DNA of 22,475 nucleotides from Planktomarina sp. (lineage in GTDB: Bacteria > Pseudomonadota > Alphaproteobacteria > Rhodobacterales > Rhodobacteraceae). Location of the stretch: the NCBI GenBank assembly GCA_016780825.1, contig JADHLF010000041.1, positions 1 through 22,475 on the forward strand, written 5' to 3'. Positions 7,522 to 14,814 of the stretch are shown here, one piece after another. The position numbers and the translations under genes are program-made. Numbering within the stretch: the first letter of the stretch is position 1; the number at the start of each line of letters is the position of its first letter. Below the pieces are notes generated by a model. The model saw nothing but the letters and a program-made list of their open reading frames with translations, was not told the origin of the DNA and did no database searches.

Positions 7522-7555
7522 CCGGTAATAAGAGAAGGTTTACCGGATAATTTTT
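7522..7555 (+). terminator. Second terminator-like hairpin after kynU
   Basis: CCGGTAA (7522-7528) pairs with TTACCGG (7540-7546), an 11-base loop lies between, and ataattttt follows. It is a moderate match to a Rho-independent terminator on the plus strand. Confidence 0.45.
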
Positions 7556-7571
7556 GGCGTGCAGGTTAAAT

Positions 7572-7603
7572 TCCCGATATTCGGGACAGGACCTTGATCG
7601 GGA
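7572..7603. promoter_or_regulatory. TCCCGA/TCGGGA inverted repeat with a third half-site
   Basis: TCCCGA (7572-7577), TAT, TCGGGA (7581-7586) is a perfect 6-base inverted repeat. A further TCGGGA is at 7598-7603, and it could pair instead with the left arm. It could be a protein-binding site or two mutually exclusive RNA hairpins. Confidence 0.35.
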
Positions 7604-7747
7604 GAATTAAGGCTAAAAAAAGGGGTTGAGTTCATGTCAGCAGGCACTCCCTATAGATGAATAGTTAACGCTATAAATTTCATCATTTTTGCATTTATAT
7701 GTGATTAAAAAATAATCATACGATTTTTTTGATTCGCAGTTTTTACA

Positions 7748-7759
7748 TCGTGATCACAA
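7748..7759. promoter_or_regulatory. Candidate FCD/GntR operator (TNGT-N4-ACNA)
   Basis: TCGTGATCACAA contains the palindrome GTGATCAC (7750-7757) and fits the GT...AC half-site logic of FCD-type GntR regulators. It lies about 170 bases before the GntR gene, consistent with autoregulation. This is inferred from the pattern only. Confidence 0.35.
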
Positions 7760-7929
7760 TCGTTCCGCAACTGACAATCTCCAATTTGAAGCCGTTATAT
7801 CTGATATTATCTCATATACATGAAATATTACTCATGCTTTGTATGGTACTTAAAACTTTGTCAGATATTCTGTTATGTTGAGGAACTCCCTGAAAATGTG
7901 TATGATTATTTTATTAGCGAAGCAGGGTA

Positions 7930-8589
7930 GTGCAAATTACGAGTGCCGCGACAACCGTCGGATCTTCGGTTTATTTGAAGATTAAATCCGACATTATCAC
8001 CGGCGCGTTAAAGCCGGGGAAAAAACTGAAATTAGACACCTTAAAAGTGCAATACTTGGCCAGTGTTTCAACCTTAAGGGAAACACTTAACCGGCTGGCC
8101 AGTGATGGTTTTGTCGAAGCGCCGGAGCAACGCGAATTTTTGGTCCGCAAAATGTCTAACGAAGATCTGATTGAGCTGTCCAATCTCCGTGTATTGCTGG
8201 AATGCGCCGCGCTGAAGGCCTCTTTAGCGTTTGGTGATGAAGAATGGGAGGGCAACCTGGTATCGGCCCACCACAAACTGGCGATGATTGGTAAGAAAAT
8301 TATAGCTGGTGAGGGCGTTCCTCCAGAACGTCAACTGCACTATGATTGGGAATTTCATTTTGCCTTGGTGCGCGCCTGCAACTCTCGGCATATGATCTCA
8401 GTCTTTCAGAATATATATGAAAAATATATTGGATACCAATTGGTGCTGCGCAATTATCGCTGGGCAAAGGCGCTCGAAGAACAGCAAATGATTTTTGAAG
8501 CCGCACTCGCGCGCGACTCCGAGGCGGCGACGGAATTGTTAAAATCCCATTTGCGCAAAAGCCTTTCTTTCTCTCTGGCAGCCAGTTAA
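7930..8589 (+). CDS. GntR-family transcriptional regulator, FCD subfamily
   Basis: A DNA-binding regulator with an N-terminal winged helix (about residues 12-75: VYLKIKSDIITGALKPGKKL, STLRETLNRLASDGFVE) and a C-terminal helical FCD ligand domain (about 80-215). FCD metal or ligand residues are partly visible: the D..FH pattern in DWEFHFALVRACNSRH and the terminal SHLRKS His. The usual His before the penultimate helix (EH..I) appears as Gln here (EEQQMIFEAALARD). The length of 219 residues is typical. The start is GTG at 7930; an in-frame TAG at 7915 excludes longer versions, and the aggg site is unusually close to the start. The effector is unknown. It may control the downstream catabolic genes, kynU, or both. 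Confidence 0.85.
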   Translation: MQITSAATTVGSSVYLKIKSDIITGALKPGKKLKLDTLKVQYLASVSTLRETLNRLASDGFVEAPEQREFLVRKMSNEDLIELSNLRVLLECAALKASLAFGDEEWEGNLVSAHHKLAMIGKKIIAGEGVPPERQLHYDWEFHFALVRACNSRHMISVFQNIYEKYIGYQLVLRNYRWAKALEEQQMIFEAALARDSEAATELLKSHLRKSLSFSLAAS

Positions 8590-8601
8590 CGCCTTTCGCC
8601 A

Positions 8602-8629
8602 TTGTTTTTTCGACTGCGCTCCCTATGTT
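8602..8629 (+). promoter_or_regulatory. Candidate promoter for the YghU-type GST gene
   Basis: TTGTTT (8602-8607) and TATGTT (8624-8629), 16 bases apart, lie in the 65-base gap after the GntR gene. It is a moderate consensus match only. Confidence 0.35.
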
Positions 8630-8654
8630 GCAATGCGAAGACATTGGAGAAAAA

Positions 8655-9485
8655 ATGCCCTATACCCCTCCCAAAGTTTGGACATGGGACGCCGAAAATG
8701 GCGGCAAATTTAGCAACATCAACCGACCAATTTCAGGGCCAACCTTCGACAAAGAGCTGCCCCTCGGCCAGCATCCTTTGCAGCTATATTCTCAAGGCAC
8801 GCCCAATGGCGTGAAAGTCACCGCAATGCTCGAAGAGCTGCTCGCGCTTGGGCATGAAGGGGCGGAATATGACGCCTGGCTGATCCCGATCGGTGAAGGG
8901 GCGCAGTTTGGCAGCGGCTTTGTTGGCCTCAACCCCAATTCCAAGATTCCGGCCATGCTGGATCAAGAAACCGGGCTTCGTATCTTCGAAAGCGGGTCAA
9001 TTTTGATTTATCTGGCAGAAAAATTTGGAGAGTTTCTGCCCCAGGATATCGCCCAGCGTACAGAGACATTGAACTGGCTGTTTTGGCTGCATGGATCCGC
9101 CCCGTATTTGGGCGGCGGCTTTGGTCATTTCTACGCCTATGCTCCAGAGAAATTTGAATATTCCATCAATCGCTTCTCAATGGAGGTGAAGCGCCAGCTC
9201 GACGTGCTCGACCGCAACCTGGCAGAGCGGCAATTTTTGGCGGGAGACAGCTATTCCATCGCAGATATTGCGACCGCGCCATGGTACGGTGCCTTGGTCA
9301 AAGGTCTGCTTTATGATGCCGCAGAGTTTCTTGACGTCACCAGCTACAAGAACGTGACGCGCTGGGCCAATGAGATCTTTGCCCGTCCCGCCTTTCAGCG
9401 CGGCCGCATGGTCAACCGCACCCATGGGCCGGCTGCTGAACGTCTGGCGGAGCGTCACAGCGCAAGCGATTTTGACACCCTGTAG
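8655..9485 (+). CDS. yghU: YghU-type glutathione S-transferase / disulfide reductase
   Basis: A glutathione transferase of the Nu-class YghU group, enzymes that bind two glutathiones and reduce organic disulfides and peroxides. The 276-residue product begins MPYTPPKVWTWDAENGGKF, the characteristic YghU N-terminal extension. A thioredoxin-like domain follows (LQLYSQGTPNGVKVTAMLEE, NPNSKIPAMLD, FESGSILIYLAEK), then an all-helical C-terminal domain ending PAFQRGRMVNR. The start at 8655 has ggaga five bases upstream and matches the family, so a Met ten codons earlier is not used. The gene lies directly after the GntR regulator and may detoxify intermediates of the neighbouring pathway. Confidence 0.88.
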   Translation: MPYTPPKVWTWDAENGGKFSNINRPISGPTFDKELPLGQHPLQLYSQGTPNGVKVTAMLEELLALGHEGAEYDAWLIPIGEGAQFGSGFVGLNPNSKIPAMLDQETGLRIFESGSILIYLAEKFGEFLPQDIAQRTETLNWLFWLHGSAPYLGGGFGHFYAYAPEKFEYSINRFSMEVKRQLDVLDRNLAERQFLAGDSYSIADIATAPWYGALVKGLLYDAAEFLDVTSYKNVTRWANEIFARPAFQRGRMVNRTHGPAAERLAERHSASDFDTL

Positions 9486-9593
9486 AAAGCATAAACGCCG
9501 CGACCCTGCCAATCTTCGCGCAATGGTGCTTTCAAACTTGCCAATCTGAGCGCCTTGCCGGCATGATGCGCACAGCTTCATTGGAGGGGTCTC

Positions 9594-10532
9594 ATGTTCA
9601 AAACAGCATTGGTCACAGGCGGCAATGGCAATCTTGGCCGTTTGGTGGCGCAACATCTGGAAGCCATCGGCACAAAGGTGGTCAGCTTTGACCTGCCCGG
9701 CAGCGAAGGCGCCCATTGTGCGCCACGCCATGCGGTCGTCCTGGGAGACATGCGCGACCAGAGCCTCTTGGAGGACACGCTCGGCACCCATAAGCCCGAC
9801 GTGGTAATCCACCTGGCGTCCATGCTTTCGGGCAGCTCTGAAGCCAATCCCGAATTGGCTTGGGAAGTGAACGCCTCCAGTTCCATTCGCTTGATGCGCC
9901 TATGTTTGGACCGAAATATCGGACCGTTTTTCTTCGCCAGCACCGCTGCAACCTACGGTCCTGACCTGGCCAGCCCCGTGGCCTTGAACACGCCCCAATG
10001 GCCTGAAAACATCTACGGGGCAACAAAAGTCGCAGTTGAGCGCATGGGGGTTTACCTCAAATTAAAGCATGGATTTGATTTTCGCTGCCTGAGGTTCCCT
10101 ATGGTTCTGTCGCCTTCAGCCCCAGCCGGTGCGATGACCGCCTATCCTAGCCATGCCATCGCCGCTGCAGCCAGAGGCGGCAACTTCGTTATGCCCGTCG
10201 CCCCGAATACGGGCATGTCGACGCTTTATCTCAATGATGTGACCCGCAGCATCGTTGAGATTTGCTCTGCCGAGCGGGCTGCATTGACCCAACATGCCTA
10301 TAATTTGCACAGCTATATGTTCACGGCCCAAGATCTGGTTGAGGCAATCCAAAGCCGTTTTCCAGAGTTTACCTGCACCTTCACCCCAGGCAGCCCAACC
10401 GATGACCTGATCCAGCGCTGGCCAGATGTCTTTGATGACAGCGCCGCGCGGGCAGATTGGGGCTGGGCGCCGCATTATGATTTTGACGCCACCATAGAAG
10501 CGCTGGTGCAATTTGCAAACGCTCAAAGGTAA
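9594..10532 (+). CDS. NAD-dependent epimerase/dehydratase-type SDR, threonine-dehydrogenase-like
   Basis: An extended short-chain dehydrogenase of 312 residues. The Rossmann motif TGGNGNLG is at residues 8-15, the acidic NAD-selecting residue follows the second strand (SFDLPG), and the active site includes ASTAATYGP and the YGATK (Yx3K) motif. The segments HLASMLSGSSEANPELAWEVNA, ERMGVYLKLKHGFDFRCLRF and MSTLYLNDVTRSI resemble the epimerase-like L-threonine 3-dehydrogenase (TDH) group rather than sugar epimerases, so oxidation of a 3-hydroxy acid or amino acid is a reasonable inference. ggagggg lies five bases before the ATG. It is followed 10 bases later by the crotonase gene and is probably in one operon with it. 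Confidence 0.8.
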   Translation: MFKTALVTGGNGNLGRLVAQHLEAIGTKVVSFDLPGSEGAHCAPRHAVVLGDMRDQSLLEDTLGTHKPDVVIHLASMLSGSSEANPELAWEVNASSSIRLMRLCLDRNIGPFFFASTAATYGPDLASPVALNTPQWPENIYGATKVAVERMGVYLKLKHGFDFRCLRFPMVLSPSAPAGAMTAYPSHAIAAAARGGNFVMPVAPNTGMSTLYLNDVTRSIVEICSAERAALTQHAYNLHSYMFTAQDLVEAIQSRFPEFTCTFTPGSPTDDLIQRWPDVFDDSAARADWGWAPHYDFDATIEALVQFANAQR

Positions 10533-10542
10533 GGGGCCTGAT

Positions 10543-11334
10543 ATGAACTCCTATGACACCCTGCTCATCTCCAGCCCGGCGGAGCATGTCGTGCAAATCA
10601 CGCTGAACCGCCCTGATTTTGCCAATGCGTTCAACACGCAAATGGCGTTGGATCTGGTGGATATTTTCGAAACTCTGTCCATGGACCCCAGCGAAACCCG
10701 CGCGATCATTCTCACCGGATCCGGCACCCGCGCCTTTTGCGCAGGTGGGGATTTGAAAGAACGCCATGGGATGAGCAACGCCGCATGGTCCAAGCAGCAT
10801 TTGATCTATGAGCGCATGGCGCGTTCGGTGATGACCTGCCCTATTCCCGTGATTGGCGCCATAAATGGTGCGGCCTATGGGGGCGGATGCGAATTGGCCG
10901 CAGCGGTCGATTTTGCCTATGTGGCCCAGGGCGCACGGTTTGCACAGACAGAAGTCAAAATCGGGATTATTCCTGGCGCGGGCGGCACGCAGACACTCGC
11001 GCGCGCCATAGGCGAGCGACGGGCCAAGGAATTGATCCTCACCGGTGCAGTCTTCACAGCGGAGCAGGCTCTAGATTGGGGTCTCGCCAATGCCATCTAT
11101 CCGATGGAAGACTTGCTGCCCGCAGCGCTCAAGACCGCAAAAACCATAGCGGCCAATGCGCCAATTGCCGTGCGCCAAGCCAAATTGGCGATTGGGCGCG
11201 GGAGCGGCTTGGGGCTGGCGGATGGTTTGGCTATGGAAATCGAGGCCTATCATCGCACGATTCCCACCGACGACCGCCGCGAAGGGGTGGCGGCCTTCAA
11301 TGAGAAGCGCCCACCCGTGTTTCGCGGCCAGTGA
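10543..11334 (+). CDS. Enoyl-CoA hydratase/isomerase (crotonase) family protein
   Basis: A crotonase-fold enzyme acting on acyl-CoA thioesters, most likely hydrating an enoyl-CoA. The 263-residue product shows the oxyanion-hole segments AFCAGGDLKERHG and NGAAYGGGCELAAAVDFAYV, then FAQTEVKIGIIPGAGGTQTLAR with the second catalytic Glu/Gly region, and the C-terminal helices FNEKRPPVFRG. The start ATG at 10543 has aaggggc a few bases upstream, overlapping the preceding stop. A Met ten codons earlier lies inside the upstream gene and is not favoured. The physiological acyl-CoA is unknown. The neighbouring dehydrogenases suggest a dedicated beta-oxidation-like route. Confidence 0.88.
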   Translation: MNSYDTLLISSPAEHVVQITLNRPDFANAFNTQMALDLVDIFETLSMDPSETRAIILTGSGTRAFCAGGDLKERHGMSNAAWSKQHLIYERMARSVMTCPIPVIGAINGAAYGGGCELAAAVDFAYVAQGARFAQTEVKIGIIPGAGGTQTLARAIGERRAKELILTGAVFTAEQALDWGLANAIYPMEDLLPAALKTAKTIAANAPIAVRQAKLAIGRGSGLGLADGLAMEIEAYHRTIPTDDRREGVAAFNEKRPPVFRGQ

Positions 11335-11352
11335 TCCAAAGCGGCGCGCGGC

Positions 11353-12276
11353 TCAGGTATCCAAAGCCGTGCGCGTGGCCAAGATGCGCATCAAAGCGGC
11401 ATCGCGTTCTTGCTCCAATTGCGCGATAGATTTTCCCTTGGCCTCTGCCTCAACCCCTGCGATCAACGCCGCCCGCAGCTCTGGGGTCAGTTGCGGCGTG
11501 CCAAGCGTGCGCCAACGCCCCTCCTGACTGTCGCCGAGATGCTCAAGATAATGGGCCATGCCCCCAGCGCCGCCGCCCAGATGGTAGGTCATATGCGCGC
11601 CCATAACGGCCCAGCGCAGCCCGGGCCCGTTCATCAAAGCAAGATCCACCGCCTCCACATCCGCGATGCCCTCGGCTACGATATGCACCGCTTCGCGCCA
11701 GAGCGCAGAGGCCAGCCGATTGGCCAAATGTCCCACCGCCTCACGCTTCATGCGCACGGGCACCCGGCCAATGCGGCGGTAAAGCACTTCCGCGCGGGCC
11801 AAACTCGCCTCCGCCGGGCAAAACAGCTCAACCAAAGGCACGAGATGCGGCGGGTTGTAGGGGTGGGCGTTCAGCAGACGCTCCGGCCGGTCCATCTGCG
11901 CGCTCAGCTGTGACCAAGGCAGACCAGAGGCGCTGGAAGCGATCAGGGCATCAGCCTCGGCGTGCAGCTCAAAGCGGCGGTAAAGATCATGCTTCACGTC
12001 CAGGCGCTCAGGTGCATTCTCTTGCACGAATATCGCGCGTGACAACACCTCGATGAGCTCAGAATGAACTGTCAGACGCCCCGGGTTTTCCGCGCCGGCC
12101 CCCAGTTGGCTCAATTGCCCTATGGGCGCCTTGACCCGCTCTTCAAGCGTATCGCGTGCCACGGGGTCAGGATCCCAAGCCTGCACATGGATCCCGTGAT
12201 GCATAAACAATGCGGCCCAGCTGACGCCAATCAACCCAGCTCCAAGAATCGCGACTGGGCGCTCTGTATCCAGCAT
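11353..12276 (-). CDS. 3-hydroxyacyl-CoA dehydrogenase-family protein (carnitine/L-gulonate dehydrogenase-like)
   Basis: An NAD-dependent dehydrogenase of 307 residues. It has an N-terminal Rossmann domain (VAILGAGLIGVSWAALF, acidic WDPDP) and a C-terminal helical domain as in 3-hydroxyacyl-CoA dehydrogenases. The HPYNPPHLVPLVEL segment, carrying the catalytic His, is the form found in lambda-crystallin/L-gulonate 3-dehydrogenase and L-carnitine dehydrogenase. Fatty-acid enzymes usually have HFFNP. A small 3-hydroxy acid, rather than a fatty acyl-CoA, is therefore the likelier substrate. It follows the SDR gene by 9 bases on the minus strand, so the two are co-transcribed, and it converges on the crotonase gene with an 18-base gap. 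Confidence 0.85.
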   Translation of the reverse strand: MLDTERPVAILGAGLIGVSWAALFMHHGIHVQAWDPDPVARDTLEERVKAPIGQLSQLGAGAENPGRLTVHSELIEVLSRAIFVQENAPERLDVKHDLYRRFELHAEADALIASSASGLPWSQLSAQMDRPERLLNAHPYNPPHLVPLVELFCPAEASLARAEVLYRRIGRVPVRMKREAVGHLANRLASALWREAVHIVAEGIADVEAVDLALMNGPGLRWAVMGAHMTYHLGGGAGGMAHYLEHLGDSQEGRWRTLGTPQLTPELRAALIAGVEAEAKGKSIAQLEQERDAALMRILATRTALDT

Positions 12277-12285
12277 CTGGAGGGG

Positions 12286-13053
12286 CTACCTCGGCGCCAT
12301 GCGGATTGCGCCATCCAAGCGGATGACTTCGCCATTCAACATTTGATTGTCGATGATATGTCCAACCAGACTGGCATATTCCGCCCCCTGACCCAAGCGC
12401 CGCGGGAAAGGCACCTGCGCGCCCAGCGCGTCTTGAACCTCTTGCGGCATGCCGTCCATCATGGGAGTGGCAAAGATACCCGGCGCAATGGCGCAGACAC
12501 GAATGCCCTTGTCGGCCAAGTCCCGCGCCATTGGCAAGGTCATCCCGACAATGCCACCCTTAGATGCGGAATAGGCCACCTGACCAATTTGCCCATCATA
12601 GGCCGCCACCGAGGCTGTATTGACAATAACGCCCCGCGCCCCATCGGGCCCGCATGGATCGGCCGCCGCCATCAAACAGGCGGCTTGAGATGCGCAGTTG
12701 AAACTGCCAATCAGATTCACTTGGATCGTTTTCGCAAATATCGCAGGATCATGCGCCGCGCCGCGTGATACGGTTTTAATGGCCGGGGCAATACCCGCAC
12801 AGTTGATCATGATGCGCGGCGTGCCGAGCTCCGCGACCACTGCGGCAAAACCTGCGGCGACGCTCACAGGATCGGCCACGTCAACATGTTGAAACAACCC
12901 GCCAACCTCCTGGGCCACGGCCTCACCTGCCTGCGTGTTCAGATCAAAAACCACCACCCGTGCGCCCATGTCCGAAAGCTTTCGCACGGTGGCCGCGCCT
13001 AACCCAGAGGCCCCACCGGACACAACTGCGACAGCAGAATTTTCAAATATCAT
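12286..13053 (-). CDS. SDR-family 3-hydroxyacyl-CoA dehydrogenase (HSD17B10-like)
   Basis: A classical short-chain dehydrogenase of 255 residues. The nucleotide motif appears as SGGASGLG (usually TGG), with NCAG in place of NNAG, and the catalytic Ser/Tyr/Lys set lies in NTASVAAYDGQIGQVAYSASKGG. The C-terminal part (IAPGIFATPMMDGMPQEVQ, PFPRRLGQGAEYASLVGHII, LNGEVIRLDGAIRM) closely resembles 3-hydroxyacyl-CoA dehydrogenase type 2 / HSD17B10, which oxidises short branched 3-hydroxyacyl-CoAs. ATG at 13053 is preferred over 13059, because the gggg site lies seven bases before it. It is first of a two-gene minus-strand operon. Confidence 0.88.
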   Translation of the reverse strand: MIFENSAVAVVSGGASGLGAATVRKLSDMGARVVVFDLNTQAGEAVAQEVGGLFQHVDVADPVSVAAGFAAVVAELGTPRIMINCAGIAPAIKTVSRGAAHDPAIFAKTIQVNLIGSFNCASQAACLMAAADPCGPDGARGVIVNTASVAAYDGQIGQVAYSASKGGIVGMTLPMARDLADKGIRVCAIAPGIFATPMMDGMPQEVQDALGAQVPFPRRLGQGAEYASLVGHIIDNQMLNGEVIRLDGAIRMAPR

Positions 13054-13093
13054 AAGCATTCCCCAAATCTTGCCGTATGATTACGGCCAACCA

Positions 13094-13128
13094 TTGCACC
13101 ATGGTATTGCAACCACCGGTGAGGTCAA
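13094..13128 (-). promoter_or_regulatory. Candidate promoter and operator of the SDR operon
   Basis: On the minus strand TTGACC (13123-13128) and TACCAT (13101-13106) are 16 bases apart. The -10 overlaps the palindrome ACCATGGT (13098-13105), flanked by TTGC (13094-13097) and GCAA (13109-13112), and CACCGGTG (13114-13121) lies in the spacer. A repressor bound here would block the promoter. Confidence 0.45.
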
Positions 13129-13143
13129 ACCGCATAATGCGTT

Positions 13144-13172
13144 TTGACAGGTCTGCACGGCGCCTGTAAGGC
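13144..13172 (+). promoter_or_regulatory. Candidate promoter of the globin-like gene
   Basis: A perfect -35 TTGACA (13144-13149), 17 bases, then a weak -10 TAAGGC (13167-13172). It is divergent from the SDR promoter, so the two genes may be jointly controlled. Confidence 0.4.
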
Positions 13173-13216
13173 AACGATCCAGTCAGATACCTCTGGCCAG
13201 CCATAAGGAATGCCCC

Positions 13217-13831
13217 TTGAGCCGTACAAACGCCCCCCGCTATCAAGCTGAAAATGGCTACCTCACACAGGCCACTCGAAAATCTTACATCAAGCGCGCT
13301 GTGGAAGCTGGGCTTTTGCCCCCTCACGCAAGGCGCATGGAGAAGATCACCTCGCTACAGGCATCCCATGATCCGCAGGTAGCGATCCAATTTTGGCAGC
13401 TTTTCTCTGTTTTGGGGCCCGAGCCCATTGTCGGGATTGTTGCTGAATTTTATCAGCGGGTCTTTGACGACGAGCCGTGGTTCACATCGGTTTTCGCGCG
13501 GGTCGGCAACCTAAATCACCATATTTCAACTCAGGCCAGCATGTGGCTCGATGTTATGGGGGGCGGACCCTATTATCACGGGGCGGAATTCAGGCTGAAT
13601 TTCCATCACACCCACAATGCCCATAGTCTGATGAATGAAAAAGGCGCGCATCGGTGGGTGGCGCTCATGATTGATGCGCTCAAGGCCTCCGCACCCTTGA
13701 TCGGCGAAGACCCTCGGGTGCGGGTGAGCCTGAACACCTTTCTCGCGCATTTCTTCGCCAAATATGCGCAAGATTTTCACTTCGAAAACCGTGAAACATT
13801 CGGGCCGATCAACCCGCCGGTCCTACAATAA
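13217..13831 (+). CDS. Truncated-hemoglobin-like protein
   Basis: A globin-like protein of 204 residues. The segment from about residue 67 (GPEPIVGIVAEFYQRVFDDEPWFTSVF) to residue 155 follows the truncated-globin plan: FY..VF, an HH/Q pair (HHISTQASMWLDVMGGG), YHGAEF, a His-rich F-helix-like part at residues 130-136, and HRWVALMIDAL. Such proteins bind O2 or NO, or act in redox chemistry. The first 50 residues (YIKRAVEAGLLPPHARRMEKITSLQ) are an extension outside the globin core. The start is TTG at 13217, with aagga 7-8 bases before it; an in-frame ATG at 13337 would drop the extension. Divergent from the SDR operon. The family assignment is moderate, and heme binding is inferred. Confidence 0.68.
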   Translation: MSRTNAPRYQAENGYLTQATRKSYIKRAVEAGLLPPHARRMEKITSLQASHDPQVAIQFWQLFSVLGPEPIVGIVAEFYQRVFDDEPWFTSVFARVGNLNHHISTQASMWLDVMGGGPYYHGAEFRLNFHHTHNAHSLMNEKGAHRWVALMIDALKASAPLIGEDPRVRVSLNTFLAHFFAKYAQDFHFENRETFGPINPPVLQ

Positions 13832-13857
13832 CGACTGACGCCCACGACCGGCCGCAT

Positions 13858-14814
13858 TTAAAGACGATCAAAATCCAGCGAATCCGCGACGATATCAACC
13901 CGATCTTGCAAAGTATTGGGAAAGAGGCGGGCATAGCGTTCGGTCATTGAAATATTATAGTGCCCCAGCAATTGCTGAACCTCATAAATACTGGCGCCAT
14001 TATTGATCAATAGGCTGGCATAGGTGTGGCGCAGGTCATGCATCCGAACAGAACTTAACCCGGCACTGTCGCGCGCCTTAAAAAACGCAATATGCAGGCT
14101 GGTGTAGGGTTGGCCCGTGCGGGGGTTGGCGAAAACCCAGCTGTCGCAGGTGATCGGCAGCCCCAGCGCCTCTGAGCGCAGTCTCACCTGCTCCAGAACG
14201 GCCAGGGCTTTCTTGCTCAACACCACCGTGCGGCTGCGGCCGCTTTTACTGACAGCGACGAAAAGCTCACCCTTTTGCACATCAATGGACGTCCATTTGG
14301 CCAGGCGCAGTTCGCTCTTTCGCGCCCCGGTGAGCAAGAGCAATTTGACAAATAAATGCAAGAACGGATGCGTACTGCGCTTACAGGCGCTCAGCAGAGT
14401 TTTAATCTCCGAATGGGTCAAAAACCGCTGCATATAATCGCCTGTTGGCAATTTCTTGATGACCACAGCTTTGAACGGATTTGTGTCGAGATAGCCCCAT
14501 TGCACGGCAATGTTCAAAATTCTGTTCAACATGCTCGAATGCTTGTTCACCGTCGCAGGTTTGTAGCCCGCCTCCAATTGCGCCGTCATCCATAGGTCGA
14601 GATCTTGGCTGGTAATACCCGCTAGGGTCTTCCGCCCAAAGATGGGCCTGATATGTTTGTCGAACATATAAAGCTCCAAGTGGCTCCGACGCTTGGTCGC
14701 CTTGGAAAACGGGTAGTATTTATGGTCAAAGAAATCTTCGAAGCAGGAAAATTCTTGGAGATTGCTAGACGAATTTAAATCGGTTGTTTTAAAAATGTTT
14801 GAAAAAATAGACAT
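13858..14814 (-). CDS. Tyrosine recombinase / phage-type integrase
   Basis: A site-specific DNA recombinase of 318 residues. The N-terminal SAM-like core-binding domain (about residues 25-120) is followed by the catalytic domain. All six catalytic positions are present: Arg165 (TGARKSEL), Lys190 (SKSGRSR), His259 and Arg262 (HDLRHTYAS), His285 (LLGHYN) and nucleophile Tyr294 (MTERYAR), so it should be active. The start at 14814 has gaggagg eight bases upstream; an earlier in-frame Met at 14856 is less likely. It stands alone: no excisionase, phage gene or tRNA target is nearby, and it is not in a usual xerC/xerD context. It is divergent from a porin with a damaged start, which makes a role in local rearrangement worth testing. 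Confidence 0.93.
   Translation of the reverse strand: MSIFSNIFKTTDLNSSSNLQEFSCFEDFFDHKYYPFSKATKRRSHLELYMFDKHIRPIFGRKTLAGITSQDLDLWMTAQLEAGYKPATVNKHSSMLNRILNIAVQWGYLDTNPFKAVVIKKLPTGDYMQRFLTHSEIKTLLSACKRSTHPFLHLFVKLLLLTGARKSELRLAKWTSIDVQKGELFVAVSKSGRSRTVVLSKKALAVLEQVRLRSEALGLPITCDSWVFANPRTGQPYTSLHIAFFKARDSAGLSSVRMHDLRHTYASLLINNGASIYEVQQLLGHYNISMTERYARLFPNTLQDRVDIVADSLDFDRL

Larger units (their letters stand above)
7341..7929. other. 589-base gene-free, AT-rich region between kynU and the GntR gene
   Basis: No credible gene is found on either strand. The first 250 bases resemble the surrounding composition and hold a 10-base palindrome (GCGCATGCGC, 7355-7364), a 14-bp hairpin (7404-7442), a terminator-like hairpin (7522-7555) and a TCCCGA/TCGGGA inverted repeat (7572-7586) with a third TCGGGA at 7598-7603. 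The last 280 bases are markedly AT-rich and include an FCD-GntR-like site (7748-7759). The region therefore probably combines transcript ends for kynU with a large control region for the regulator gene. Confidence 0.6.
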
